A stretch of 64,000 nt of DNA, from positions 656,001-720,000 of the forward strand of contig NZ_AP017312.1 in assembly GCF_002355375.1 (NCBI RefSeq), read 5' to 3'. This document shows positions 34,576 to 43,223 of this stretch, piece after piece (the stretch's first letter is position 1; every line of letters starts with the position of its first letter). Both the position numbers and the translations under genes were made by a program. This DNA is from Aneurinibacillus soli (GTDB taxonomy: Bacteria; Bacillota; Bacilli; Aneurinibacillales; Aneurinibacillaceae). The notes below the pieces were generated by a model. It searched no databases. It was not told where the DNA came from and saw nothing but the letters and a program-made list of their open reading frames with translations.

Positions 34576-34771
34576 CGGGAAGCGAAGCAGGGAAAAGTGT
34601 GTGGCTGTTTGATGCGCGATTGGGGGGATGACTGTCCGCTTCAGGCGTTCAGCAGACTCGCCTGCAAAGCGCTTCCGAAGAGATGGCTAAAGGAGCAGGT
34701 TGCAGGCAAAGGCCCGCCTTCCGCTAGGTGGCGCATCAAAAGCTTTCTTACTTTTCCCTGCTCCGCTCCCG
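34576..34771 (+). repeat. Foldback intergenic element, copy A
   Basis: 196-base inverted-repeat element in the 389-base gap after the transketolase genes. Outer arms pair GCGAAGCAGGGAAAAGT (34582-34598) with ACTTTTCCCTGCTCCGC (34750-34766), one mismatch; inner arms pair TTTGATGCGC (34608-34617) with GCGCATCAAA (34731-34740) perfectly. The core holds ACTGTCCGCT (34631-34640), GGCAAAGGCCCG (34705-34716) and CCTTCCGCTAGGT (34717-34729), which recur in copy B. Short open frames here are shadows of the element. Confidence 0.8.
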
Positions 34772-34824
34772 ACATGCTTTGCTGATTTACACTTGTATCT
34801 AAATCTCTATTGTAATAAATATAG

Positions 34825-34859
34825 AAGGCATCCTGATTGTGTGATCGGGATGCCTTTTT
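34825..34859 (+). terminator. Intrinsic terminator
   Basis: AAGGCATCC (34825-34833) and GGGATGCCTT form the stem, extended by GAT/ATC toward the loop, followed by TTTTT. It would end transcripts from the transketolase genes after passing copy A. Confidence 0.85.
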
Positions 34860-34933
34860 CAATATTTGAGGTCTCTACAGCGTTAGAATCAATGATATAA
34901 TAACATTTATCAATATATCGGGAGGACAAGCCG

Positions 34934-35170
34934 ATGGAGGATATGTTAAAGCAGATCCTTGTGGAAATGCAAAGCATGAAACAAGAGATGAATCAACGGT
35001 TTGATCACGTCGACAAGCAGTTTGACGAACTAAATCACAAGTTAGAAGTAATTCGAGAACAAACAGCATCCAATAGCGAGATGTACTCTCCAGTTGCAGA
35101 TGTACAAAAACAAGTAGACGAACTGTCTACGGATGTAAAACTAATCAAACGTGCTATAACGAATCAATGA
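34934..35170 (+). CDS. Small coiled-coil protein
   Basis: 78 residues, start after GGGAGGACAAGCCG. Almost the whole sequence is heptad-patterned coiled coil (MLKQILVEMQSMKQEMNQRF, DHVDKQFDELNHKLEVIREQ, DVQKQVDELSTDVKLIKRAI). No signal peptide or membrane segment. Similar short coiled-coil proteins, often annotated as hypothetical, are common in Bacillales. It has its own flanking terminators, so it is a monocistronic unit. Confidence 0.75.
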   Translation: MEDMLKQILVEMQSMKQEMNQRFDHVDKQFDELNHKLEVIREQTASNSEMYSPVADVQKQVDELSTDVKLIKRAITNQ

Positions 35171-35197
35171 GGAGTAGCAAATAGGCTACTCCTTTTA
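35171..35197 (+). terminator. Intrinsic terminator
   Basis: Perfect GGAGTAGC (35171-35178) and GCTACTCC (35185-35192) followed by TTTT, starting right after the stop codon of the coiled-coil gene. Confidence 0.88.
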
Positions 35198-35322
35198 TCA
35201 TTTTAGTTGAGAAGATTCCCTCTTCTCCCCCAAACTTATGAGAATACATAAAGCCGGATGAACTTATCTTCCCTCGAACATACTAGATGTGTAATCGTTA
35301 TGATCTGGAGGAGGAATTTTGT

Positions 35323-35715
35323 ATGAAGAAGTCCATGATGATAGCAAGTTTTCTTCTTGTTATCGCACTGGCTGTGGGTTGTGGCGTTGCGAAGAGCGAC
35401 AATCCAGGCAATAAGCCGGCTGCACAAGCTCCGGCAGGCAATACAAGCGGAGGTGCAGCAGGGAAGACAGGTGGAAGCGCTACGGATGGTGTTCATGCTG
35501 AGGCGCAGAAAATGTACCAGGCCAAATGCACAGCCTGCCACGGTCAAGACATGAAAGGTGGGGCAGGTCCAGCTCTTATGCAGGTCGGAAGTCGCTACAA
35601 AAGCGCGGATGAAATCAAAACGATCTTGATGAAAGGTAAGGATGGCATGCCGGGTGGGCTTGTGAGCGAGGAGGAGGCAAAGAAGCTGTCAGATTGGTTG
35701 ATGACGATGAAATAA
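35323..35715 (+). CDS. Lipoprotein cytochrome c (c551/CccB-like)
   Basis: 130 residues from ATG 35323 after GGAGGAGG. Signal peptide MKKSMMIASFLLVIALAVGC with the lipobox cysteine at residue 20, so it is probably anchored by lipid on the outer membrane face. A Gly/Ala/Asn-rich linker leads to one class I haem domain: the haem-binding motif CTACH and a distal methionine in GMPGGLVSEEEAKKLSDWLM. Resembles B. subtilis CccB/CccA, small membrane-tethered electron carriers for cytochrome oxidase. Monocistronic with its own terminator. Confidence 0.93.
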   Translation: MKKSMMIASFLLVIALAVGCGVAKSDNPGNKPAAQAPAGNTSGGAAGKTGGSATDGVHAEAQKMYQAKCTACHGQDMKGGAGPALMQVGSRYKSADEIKTILMKGKDGMPGGLVSEEEAKKLSDWLMTMK

Positions 35716-35723
35716 GGACGAAG

Positions 35724-35764
35724 GATGCTTTTTCTCAAAATAGGGAGAAAGCATCTTTTTTATT
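35724..35764 (+). terminator. Intrinsic terminator of cytochrome c gene
   Basis: GATGCTTTTTCTC pairs with GAGAAAGCATC (two-base bulge), followed by TTTTTT. It directly abuts the argC promoter region. Confidence 0.85.
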
Positions 35765-35806
35765 GTTGAATTTTTATTCCCTTAAACGTATAATAATTCA
35801 TAACTT
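35765..35806 (+). promoter_or_regulatory. argC promoter with ARG-box-like operator
   Basis: TTGAAT (35766-35771), 17-base spacer, perfect TATAAT (35789-35794). The -35 lies inside GTTGAATTTTTATTCCCT, close to an ArgR/AhrC box (TNTGAATWWWWATTCANW), and a second imperfect half-box, ATAATTCATAA, overlaps the -10. Arginine-bound AhrC/ArgR would block polymerase here. Confidence 0.72.
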
Positions 35807-35837
35807 ATACAGACAGGACAAATAGGGGGAATGAGAC

Positions 35838-36872
35838 GTGAATATTTCGATTATCGGAGCGAGCGGCTATAGCGGAGCCGAGCTGATTCGCCTGCTTCTT
35901 CAGCACCCGGAAGCGAACATTACTGCGATTTACTCCAATTCACAGGCGGGCAAAGCAATCCAGGATGTGTATCCGCACTTGAATCATATTTTTACCGAGC
36001 AGCTGGAGACAATTGATTGTGCCAAAATTCAGGCGGAAGCAGATGTCGTGTTTATTGCGACACCATCCGGCGTTAGCAGCAAGCTGACACCTGCGCTCCT
36101 GAACGGGAAAATCCGGATTATCGACGTGTCCGGGGATTTGCGGTTAGAAACACCGGAACTATATAAAGAGTGGTACGGCAAAGAGCCGATTACGCAGAAC
36201 TACCTCGATCAGGCGGTATATGGATTGTCTGAATGGAGTGCAGCGGCCATTGCCGATGCGAAGCTGCTAGCGAACCCTGGGTGCTATCCGACAGCAACAC
36301 TTCTGAGCTTACTGCCGCTCCTGAACGAAGGGCTGATCGATGGGAAATCCATTATCGTAGATGCCAAATCCGGCGTGACGGGTGCTGGACGTGGGGCGTC
36401 TCTTGGTACGCATTTCTGTGAAGTGAATGAAAGCATCGCTGCGTATAAGGTAGGGAAGCACCAGCATACACCGGAGATTGAGCAGACGCTCCGTAAGCTG
36501 ACAGGTCGGGACGCGCTGATCTCCTTCACACCACATCTGGTGCCGATGAATCGGGGCATTCTTGCTACGTCTTACGCGACACTTGCAGAAGGCGTGACCA
36601 CCGAGCAGGTCGCAGCGGCGTTTAGCAAGGCATACGAAGGCAAGCCGTTTGTGCGGTTGCGTCCAGGCGCATATCCCAAAACAAAAGAAGTAACAGGCTC
36701 GAATTATTGCGACATCGCGTGGCATATTGACGGGCGGGTGGGGCGTATCGTGCTGCTGTCCGTCATTGATAACGTCGTGAAAGGGGCTGCCGGCCAGGCA
36801 GTGCAAAATATGAACATCATGTTTGGACTTCCGGAAACAACCGGACTTGCATTTACCCCGGTCTATCCATAA
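35838..36872 (+). CDS. argC: N-acetyl-gamma-glutamyl-phosphate reductase ArgC
   Basis: 344 residues from GTG 35838 after AGGGGGAATG. NADPH-binding N-terminus IIGASGYSGAELIRLLLQHP; catalytic cysteine in LANPGCYPTATLL; the substrate region SGVTGAGRGAS and HKHTPEIEQ-like motif KHQHTPEIEQ are intact. It reduces N-acetylglutamyl phosphate to the semialdehyde in arginine synthesis. First gene of argC-argB-argD-carA-carB-argF. In B. subtilis argJ follows argC; here argB follows directly. Confidence 0.97.
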   Translation: MNISIIGASGYSGAELIRLLLQHPEANITAIYSNSQAGKAIQDVYPHLNHIFTEQLETIDCAKIQAEADVVFIATPSGVSSKLTPALLNGKIRIIDVSGDLRLETPELYKEWYGKEPITQNYLDQAVYGLSEWSAAAIADAKLLANPGCYPTATLLSLLPLLNEGLIDGKSIIVDAKSGVTGAGRGASLGTHFCEVNESIAAYKVGKHQHTPEIEQTLRKLTGRDALISFTPHLVPMNRGILATSYATLAEGVTTEQVAAAFSKAYEGKPFVRLRPGAYPKTKEVTGSNYCDIAWHIDGRVGRIVLLSVIDNVVKGAAGQAVQNMNIMFGLPETTGLAFTPVYP

Positions 36873-36904
36873 AAGGATCGCGTGAGAAGAGGAGAGAAGA
36901 GAAC

Positions 36905-37705
36905 ATGGGAAATCAGCTTGTAATCAAATGTGGCGGCAGCACGCTAGAACAGCTGCCTGCCTCTTTTTATGAAGATCTAACTGCCCTTCAGCAGGGAGAG
37001 ACAAACGTTGTGATCGTACATGGTGGCGGTCCGGCGATTTCAAATACATTAAAACAAATGGGCATTGAACCACATTTCATCGACGGCCTACGTGTGACCG
37101 ATGCACCGACCCTGAAAGTAGCAAAAATGGTGCTGATCGGAGATACAAACAAGCGGGTTGTGACAAGCATCCAGCAGGCGGGAGGTCGCGCAGCAGGCAT
37201 CAGCGGCATCGACGGTCAGACAATCCGAGTGACACAAGGACCGGAACATCTCGGATTTGTGGGGGAGATTCAACGTGTGGAGCCTGCGCTTATCGAAGCG
37301 CTGAGCGGAGCAGGGATGGTTCCTGTCATTGCACCGCTGGGTGTGGATGAAACGGGGCAGGTGTACAACATTAATGCGGATACTGCAGCGGGCGCGGTTG
37401 CTGGGGCACTCGGCGTAGGGCAGCTTGTTATGGTGACGGATGTGCCAGGTGTCATGCAGGAGATTGATGGTGTGAAGCAGGTGCTCCCGCAGCTTGATCG
37501 AACGCAGATTGAAGCGTTGATTGCGGATGGTGTGATCTATGGCGGTATGATTCCAAAGGTGCGGGCAGCACTCGATGCGCTCGGTCAACAGGTGGAAGAA
37601 GTGCTGATTATTAACGGCTATGAACCGGGTATTTTACGGAAGGTGGCAGCAGGTGAGGCTGTCGGAACCAAAATTGTGGCGGAAGGCAAGGTGGAACACG
37701 CATGA
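36905..37705 (+). CDS. argB: Acetylglutamate kinase ArgB
   Basis: 266 residues, amino-acid kinase fold. IKCGGST at the N-terminus binds ATP; VIVHGGGPAISNTLKQMGIE binds substrate; ININADTAAGAVAGALGV and VTDVPGVM are conserved further on. It phosphorylates N-acetylglutamate, the first committed step of the cyclic or linear arginine route. Ribosome site AGAGGAGAG. Its 3' end overlaps argD by four bases (ATGA). Confidence 0.97.
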   Translation: MGNQLVIKCGGSTLEQLPASFYEDLTALQQGETNVVIVHGGGPAISNTLKQMGIEPHFIDGLRVTDAPTLKVAKMVLIGDTNKRVVTSIQQAGGRAAGISGIDGQTIRVTQGPEHLGFVGEIQRVEPALIEALSGAGMVPVIAPLGVDETGQVYNINADTAAGAVAGALGVGQLVMVTDVPGVMQEIDGVKQVLPQLDRTQIEALIADGVIYGGMIPKVRAALDALGQQVEEVLIINGYEPGILRKVAAGEAVGTKIVAEGKVEHA

Positions 37706-38877
37706 GTAGCTTATTTCCAAACTATGGACGCTGGCCGATTCAGATTGTAAAAGGAGAAGGCAATTATTTATGGGATGCGGCAGGCAACAAATATCTTGAT
37801 CTTGTTGCAGGCATTGCAGTCACATCGCTTGGCAACGTTCCACCAAAAGTAAAAGCAAAAGTGCAGGAGCAACTTGATACGTTGTGGCATTGCTCCAACC
37901 TGTTCGAAATTCCGGTACAGGAGAAGCTTGCAGATAAGCTTGTGTCGCTCACATGTGGTAGCCGAGCATTTTTCTGCAACAGCGGTGCGGAAGCGAATGA
38001 GGCGGCGATTAAGCTTGCCCGCCGTTACATGCAGAAGATTAAAGGCGAGAATCGTTATGAAGTGATTACGTTTACCCAGTCGTTCCACGGTCGCACACTG
38101 GCGACACTGACAGCGACCGGACAGGATAAAGTAAAAGATGGATTCGCTCCGCTTCCAGAAGGATTTGTGACCGTACCGTACAATGATCTTGAAGCTCTTA
38201 CAGCGGCGATTACCGATAAAACATGTGCAATTATGCTGGAGATGATCCAAGGTGAGGGCGGGGTCCATCCGGCTGATCCGGAATTTGCGGAAGGCATTAA
38301 ACAGCTGTGTGACCAACACGATCTGTTGCTTATTGTCGATGAAGTACAGACAGGCATCGGGCGCACAGGCAAATGGTTTGCCCACCAGCATTATGGGCTT
38401 GAACCGGATATTATTACGATGGCAAAAGGACTGGGTAGCGGCTTCCCGATCGGCGCGATTGTCGGTAAGGAAAAGCTGGCTGACGCATTTAGCGCGGGTA
38501 GCCACGGGACGACATTCGGTGGTAATCCGCTCGCAAGCGCAGCCGGTCTTGCTACATTGGAAACGATTGAGGAAGACCATTATCTTGACCGCGTGACAGA
38601 GATTGGCGCATTTTTTGCAGAAGAATTGCAGAAGCTGGCAGCCAAGCATCCGGAAGTAGTCAACGTTCGTGGCAAAGGCCTGATGATGGGTGTGGAGCTT
38701 GCGATGGAGGCAGCGCCAGTCGTGAATGCGATGCGTGAGCAGTATCACATTCTGCTGCTGATGGCAGGTCCGAACGTGGTGCGTCTGCTCCCACCATTTA
38801 CGATTACAAAAGAAGAAATTGCACATGCGGTGACGGTACTCGATGACGTATTGACGGCTGTAAAAGCAAACGTATAG
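37702..38877 (+). CDS. argD: Acetylornithine aminotransferase ArgD
   Basis: 391 residues, class III PLP-dependent aminotransferase. The PLP lysine is K242 in ITMAKGLGSGFPIGA; further motifs are FCNSGAEANEAAIKLAR and the cofactor aspartate in LLIVDEVQTGIGRTGKWFA. It converts N-acetylglutamate semialdehyde to N-acetylornithine. The start overlaps the argB stop, so the two are translationally coupled. A long minus-strand open frame opposite it is a codon-bias shadow. Confidence 0.97.
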   Translation: MSSLFPNYGRWPIQIVKGEGNYLWDAAGNKYLDLVAGIAVTSLGNVPPKVKAKVQEQLDTLWHCSNLFEIPVQEKLADKLVSLTCGSRAFFCNSGAEANEAAIKLARRYMQKIKGENRYEVITFTQSFHGRTLATLTATGQDKVKDGFAPLPEGFVTVPYNDLEALTAAITDKTCAIMLEMIQGEGGVHPADPEFAEGIKQLCDQHDLLLIVDEVQTGIGRTGKWFAHQHYGLEPDIITMAKGLGSGFPIGAIVGKEKLADAFSAGSHGTTFGGNPLASAAGLATLETIEEDHYLDRVTEIGAFFAEELQKLAAKHPEVVNVRGKGLMMGVELAMEAAPVVNAMREQYHILLLMAGPNVVRLLPPFTITKEEIAHAVTVLDDVLTAVKANV

Positions 38878-38910
38878 CACCGATGCTGGAACAATAAAGG
38901 AGTGGAAGCA

Positions 38911-39987
38911 ATGAAAGGATACCTCGTATTAAGTACGGGCGAGATTTTTGAAGGAGAATGGTTTGGCAGCGCTGCGGATTGCACCGGTGAGGTCGTATTT
39001 AATACAGGTATGACAGGCTACCAGGAAGTGCTGTCTGACCCTTCTTATGCCGGACAGATTATTACGTTTACGTATCCGTTGATCGGAAACTACGGGATTA
39101 ATGAACGGGATTATGAAAGCTTGAAGCCAGCTTGCAAAGGCTTAATCGTGGGCGACTTGTGTGAGATGCCAAGTCATTACGAATCGGGTCATTCGCTCGC
39201 AGAGATTGCGACTAACTATGGAATTGGTGTCCTGTCTGGCATTGATACACGTGCGATTACGCAGATTGTGCGGACGGAAGGTGAAGTATACGGTCTGCTG
39301 ACTACCGATCGGGCGAAGCTTGATTCTTTCAAACCGCAACCGATTGGCAAGGTCGTACCTGGAGTATCGGTAAAAGAAGCCCAAACGTACAATGAAGATG
39401 CAGCAGGTCCGCATATTGCGCTTATTGATTTTGGTTACAAAAAATCCATTTTAACCAATCTGCTAAATGGCGGCTGCAAGGTAACTGTGATGCCGTACAG
39501 CGTGACCTATAACGAGATTGTAGCACTCAATCCAGACGGCATATTCCTGTCGAACGGACCAGGAGATCCGAAAGACCTGACGCCGCAACTCGGTGAGTTG
39601 AAGCAGATCGTAGAGAACTACCCAACGATGGGCATCTGCCTGGGGCATCAGCTCATCTCACTTATGTTTGGCTGTGACACCGAGCGCCTGCCGTACGGAC
39701 ATCGTGGCAGCAACCATCCGGTGAAGAACGTCATCACGGGTAAAGTGTATCTGACCTCGCAAAACCACGGCTATGTTGTAAAGCCGGAGTCGCTTGCAGT
39801 ATCGCCACTTGAGTTGACATTTGTGAACGTAAACGATAAATCAGTCGAAGGTGTTCGTCATAAAACATTGCCGATCTCGTCTGTGCAGTTCCATCCAGAA
39901 GCACATGCGGGCCCGGATGATACGAATCATTTGTTTGCGGATTTTATCCGCCAATGCCAGGCTACAGGAGAGAAAAGTTATGCCTAA
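38911..39987 (+). CDS. carA: Carbamoyl-phosphate synthase small subunit CarA
   Basis: 358 residues from ATG 38911, preceded by AAAGGAGTGG; a GTG three codons earlier lies within that site. N-terminal small-subunit domain (LVLSTGEIFEGEWFGSAADC, TGMTGYQEVLSDPSYAGQII); C-terminal class I glutamine amidotransferase with nucleophile C243 in MGICLGHQLISL and the His-Glu pair in VQFHPEAHAGP. It supplies ammonia from glutamine to CarB. Inclusion inside the arg operon indicates the arginine-specific isozyme, as in B. subtilis. Confidence 0.96.
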   Translation: MKGYLVLSTGEIFEGEWFGSAADCTGEVVFNTGMTGYQEVLSDPSYAGQIITFTYPLIGNYGINERDYESLKPACKGLIVGDLCEMPSHYESGHSLAEIATNYGIGVLSGIDTRAITQIVRTEGEVYGLLTTDRAKLDSFKPQPIGKVVPGVSVKEAQTYNEDAAGPHIALIDFGYKKSILTNLLNGGCKVTVMPYSVTYNEIVALNPDGIFLSNGPGDPKDLTPQLGELKQIVENYPTMGICLGHQLISLMFGCDTERLPYGHRGSNHPVKNVITGKVYLTSQNHGYVVKPESLAVSPLELTFVNVNDKSVEGVRHKTLPISSVQFHPEAHAGPDDTNHLFADFIRQCQATGEKSYA

Positions 39988-42900
39988 ATTACCCGACATC
40001 AAAAAAGTTCTCGTTTTAGGCTCCGGTCCGATCGTCATCGGGCAGGCGGCTGAATTTGACTATGCCGGTGCGCAGGCATGTCTGGCGCTGCGCGAAGAAG
40101 GCGTAGAAGTTATTCTCGTTAACAACAATCCAGCAACGATCATGACCGATGATGAAGTGGCAGATCGTATCTATATGGAGCCGCTCACGGTTGAAGCGGT
40201 GGAGAAAATTATCGCCAAAGAACGCCCGGATGGCGTGCTGCCAACACTTGGTGGTCAGACGGGTCTGAATCTGGCGGTGGAATTGTCTAAGGCAGGTGTG
40301 CTAGAGAAGTATGATGTGCAGCTACTCGGCACCCCACTTGACACAATTATTCGCGGGGAAGACCGCGAAGAGTTCAAGCAGATGATGAAAGACATTGGGG
40401 AGCCGGTTCCCGAAAGCGAAACGGTGCAAACGGTAGACGATGCGGTTGTGTTTGCGAACAGCATCGGGTATCCGGTTATTGTGCGTCCGGCCTATACGCT
40501 CGGCGGCGCGGGCGGCGGCTTTGCCAATGATGAAGCGGAACTTCGCGTGGTGGCGAAGCGTGGCTTGAATGCAAGTCCGATTCAGCAAGTATTGATCGAG
40601 CGCAGCATTAAAGGCTGGAAAGAAATCGAGTACGAAGTTATGCGTGATGCGAACGATACGTGCATCATCGTCTGCAACATGGAGAACTTCGACCCGGTGG
40701 GCGTGCATACAGGGGATTCCATCGTATTTGCACCGTCCCAGACACTGACAGACCGCCAGTACCAGATGCTGCGCTCTGTGGCATGTAAAGTGATTCGGGA
40801 GCTTGGTGTTGTTGGGGGTTGCAACATTCAGTACGCGCTTGATCCGCACAGTGACGATTACTATCTAATCGAAGTAAACCCACGGGTAAGCCGTTCATCT
40901 GCGCTTGCATCGAAAGCCACTGGCTATCCGATTGCTCGTACAGCGGCGAAGCTGGCACTTGGCTATCATCTCGACGAAGTCGTGAACCCGATCACGGGCT
41001 ATACGTATGCAAGTTTTGAACCGGCAATTGACTATGTGGTGGCGAAAATCCCACGCTGGCCGTTCGACAAGTTCCCACATGCGGATCGTACGCTTGGCAC
41101 ACAGATGAAGGCAACGGGCGAAGTGATGTCGATTGATCGTACGCTCGAAGGCGCTTTGCTGAAAGGTATTCGCTCGCTTGAGATTGGCATTCAGCACGTA
41201 GAGCTCGGTTATGTGAAAGAAGCAAGCGACGATGAGCTGATTGAACAGATGGTTACCGCAACCGATGAGCGTATTTTCTACATCACAGAAGCACTCCGCC
41301 GTGGCATGAGTGTGGATGCGATTCATGAGAAAACACAGGTAGATCGGTTCTTCTTGAACGCGCTGGCTCGTATTGTAAAGCTGGAGAAAACAATGGAAGA
41401 CGCACGCTGGAGCGGTATGAAGAAGGAACTGTTGAAAGAAGCGAAGCTGCGCGGTTTTGCGGACAGTACGATTGCTCGCTTGTGCGGCACGAGCTTTGAG
41501 GAAGTACGCGCGGCACTGAAAGAGTGGAGTATCCGCCCGGCTTACAAGCTTGTAGACACATGCGCGGCTGAATTTGTGGCGGCGACACCATACTACTATT
41601 CAACGTGGCAGGGACGCGACGAAGTGCCGGTTACGAAAGCAGACAAAAAAGTGCTGGTCTTAGGTTCCGGTCCGATCCGCATTGGCCAGGGCATCGAGTT
41701 CGACTACTGTTCCGTACATGCGGCGAAATCGCTTCGTAAGCATGGTATTCAGGCAGTTGTCATTAACAACAACCCGGAGACAGTATCGACGGATTACAAC
41801 ACAGCGGACCAGTTGTACTTTGAACCGCTTGCGTTAGAAGACGTATTGAACGTGATCGAAAAAGAACAGGTAGACGGCGTTATGGTACAGTTCGGTGGCC
41901 AGACGGCGATTAACCTTGCGGAGAAGCTGCAAAAAGCAGGTGTGCATGTATATGGCACATCTGTGGAAGCAATCGACATGGTTGAAGACCGAGAGCTGTT
42001 CTACGCGATGCTGCGCAAGCTCGACATCCCGCACATTCCGGGTCAAGGTGTGAACAGCCAGCAGGGGGCACACCTTGTGGCAGAAGAAATCGGTTATCCG
42101 GTACTTATCCGCCCTTCATATGTAATTGGCGGTCGCGGTATGGCTGTGCTGCATAATGGGGAAGAGCTGGATCAGTATTTCGCGGACTGGAATCGCTACA
42201 CGTCATCCGGCGCGTTGTTCCCGCTGTTGATTGATAAATACGTATCCGGTATGGAAGTGGAGATCGATGCGATCTGCGACGGTGATGACATCCTCATCCC
42301 GGGCATTTTCCAGCATATCGAGCGTGCAGGCGTTCACTCCGGTGACAGTATGGCCATCTTCCCGTCTCCGCATCTTACAGATGCACAGCGTGAAGAGATC
42401 GGACGCTATGCTGCACTCATCGCCAAAGAAATGAAAGCAAGCGGCTTGATCAATTTGCAGCTGGTAATCGACGATAAGGGCACGATTTATGTACTGGAAG
42501 TAAATCCGCGTGCTTCCCGCACGGTTCCAATCGTCAGCAAAGTAACCGGCATCCCGATGGTGGCACTTGCTACGCGGGCACAGATGGGCGAGAAGCTGGC
42601 CGACATGGGATATGGTACGGGTATGATGCCGCGAATTCCGTTCTATGCGGTGAAAGGTCCGGTATTCTCGACAATCAAGTTGAATGGTGTCGACCCAGCG
42701 CTTGGACCGGAGATGAAATCGACCGGGGAAGTAATTGGCCTTAGTTATTCGGTGGAAGAGGCGATTGGCAAGGCGATTGCCTGGAAAGAAGGCATCTGCG
42801 ACTGGTTAGTGAACGGCGATATGATTTTACTGTCGCTGTCTGAACAGGACAAAGCGGCGTTCGTGCCGCACATTGCGATGCTGAAAAAACTTGGCGTACA

Positions 42901-43222
42901 GGTAATTGCCACACCGGGTACAGCAGCCCTCCTGAACGAGCATGGCTTGAAAGTGGCAGAAGTTGTAGAAACGGTAGAGCGTGTGAAAGACATTTGTGCC
43001 GACCGTCCTGTGAAAGCGTTCGTGAACACTCCAACGCTTGGAAATAAACGTGGTCGTCTTGGATTTGAACTGCGCCAGCTGGCCCTTGCGCTGAATATTC
43101 CGTGCTTTACGTTCCTTGATACGTTCGCATCGTACCTTGATGTACACGGACATAGTGCAGGTGAAGCGATTGACCTCGGTTCGTATTTAAATGGGGCGAA
43201 ACGAAAGGAGTCTGTGAAATAA
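39980..43222 (+). CDS. carB: Carbamoyl-phosphate synthase large subunit CarB
   Basis: 1080 residues. The true start is ATG 39980 after GGAGAGAAAAG, overlapping the carA stop by eight bases; the frame is open 43 codons further upstream inside carA but this is not used. Two homologous ATP-grasp halves are visible (VLVLGSGPIVIGQAAEFDYA and VLVLGSGPIRIGQGIEFDYC), the first making carboxyphosphate and the second carbamoyl phosphate, and a C-terminal MGS-like allosteric domain (about 930-1070). Output feeds ArgF encoded next. Confidence 0.97.
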   Translation: MPKLPDIKKVLVLGSGPIVIGQAAEFDYAGAQACLALREEGVEVILVNNNPATIMTDDEVADRIYMEPLTVEAVEKIIAKERPDGVLPTLGGQTGLNLAVELSKAGVLEKYDVQLLGTPLDTIIRGEDREEFKQMMKDIGEPVPESETVQTVDDAVVFANSIGYPVIVRPAYTLGGAGGGFANDEAELRVVAKRGLNASPIQQVLIERSIKGWKEIEYEVMRDANDTCIIVCNMENFDPVGVHTGDSIVFAPSQTLTDRQYQMLRSVACKVIRELGVVGGCNIQYALDPHSDDYYLIEVNPRVSRSSALASKATGYPIARTAAKLALGYHLDEVVNPITGYTYASFEPAIDYVVAKIPRWPFDKFPHADRTLGTQMKATGEVMSIDRTLEGALLKGIRSLEIGIQHVELGYVKEASDDELIEQMVTATDERIFYITEALRRGMSVDAIHEKTQVDRFFLNALARIVKLEKTMEDARWSGMKKELLKEAKLRGFADSTIARLCGTSFEEVRAALKEWSIRPAYKLVDTCAAEFVAATPYYYSTWQGRDEVPVTKADKKVLVLGSGPIRIGQGIEFDYCSVHAAKSLRKHGIQAVVINNNPETVSTDYNTADQLYFEPLALEDVLNVIEKEQVDGVMVQFGGQTAINLAEKLQKAGVHVYGTSVEAIDMVEDRELFYAMLRKLDIPHIPGQGVNSQQGAHLVAEEIGYPVLIRPSYVIGGRGMAVLHNGEELDQYFADWNRYTSSGALFPLLIDKYVSGMEVEIDAICDGDDILIPGIFQHIERAGVHSGDSMAIFPSPHLTDAQREEIGRYAALIAKEMKASGLINLQLVIDDKGTIYVLEVNPRASRTVPIVSKVTGIPMVALATRAQMGEKLADMGYGTGMMPRIPFYAVKGPVFSTIKLNGVDPALGPEMKSTGEVIGLSYSVEEAIGKAIAWKEGICDWLVNGDMILLSLSEQDKAAFVPHIAMLKKLGVQVIATPGTAALLNEHGLKVAEVVETVERVKDICADRPVKAFVNTPTLGNKRGRLGFELRQLALALNIPCFTFLDTFASYLDVHGHSAGEAIDLGSYLNGAKRKESVK

Positions 43223-43223
43223 G

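Noticed and set aside
34567-34785. Small open frames inside copy A (and similarly 44173-44488, 44402-44844)
   Set aside because: They run through the inverted repeats, start without SD sequences and differ completely between copies, so they are not genes.
37768-38880. Minus-strand open frame of 370 codons
   Set aside because: Entirely antisense to argD, an intact gene with clear motifs; Cys/His/Arg-rich composition typical of codon-bias shadows.
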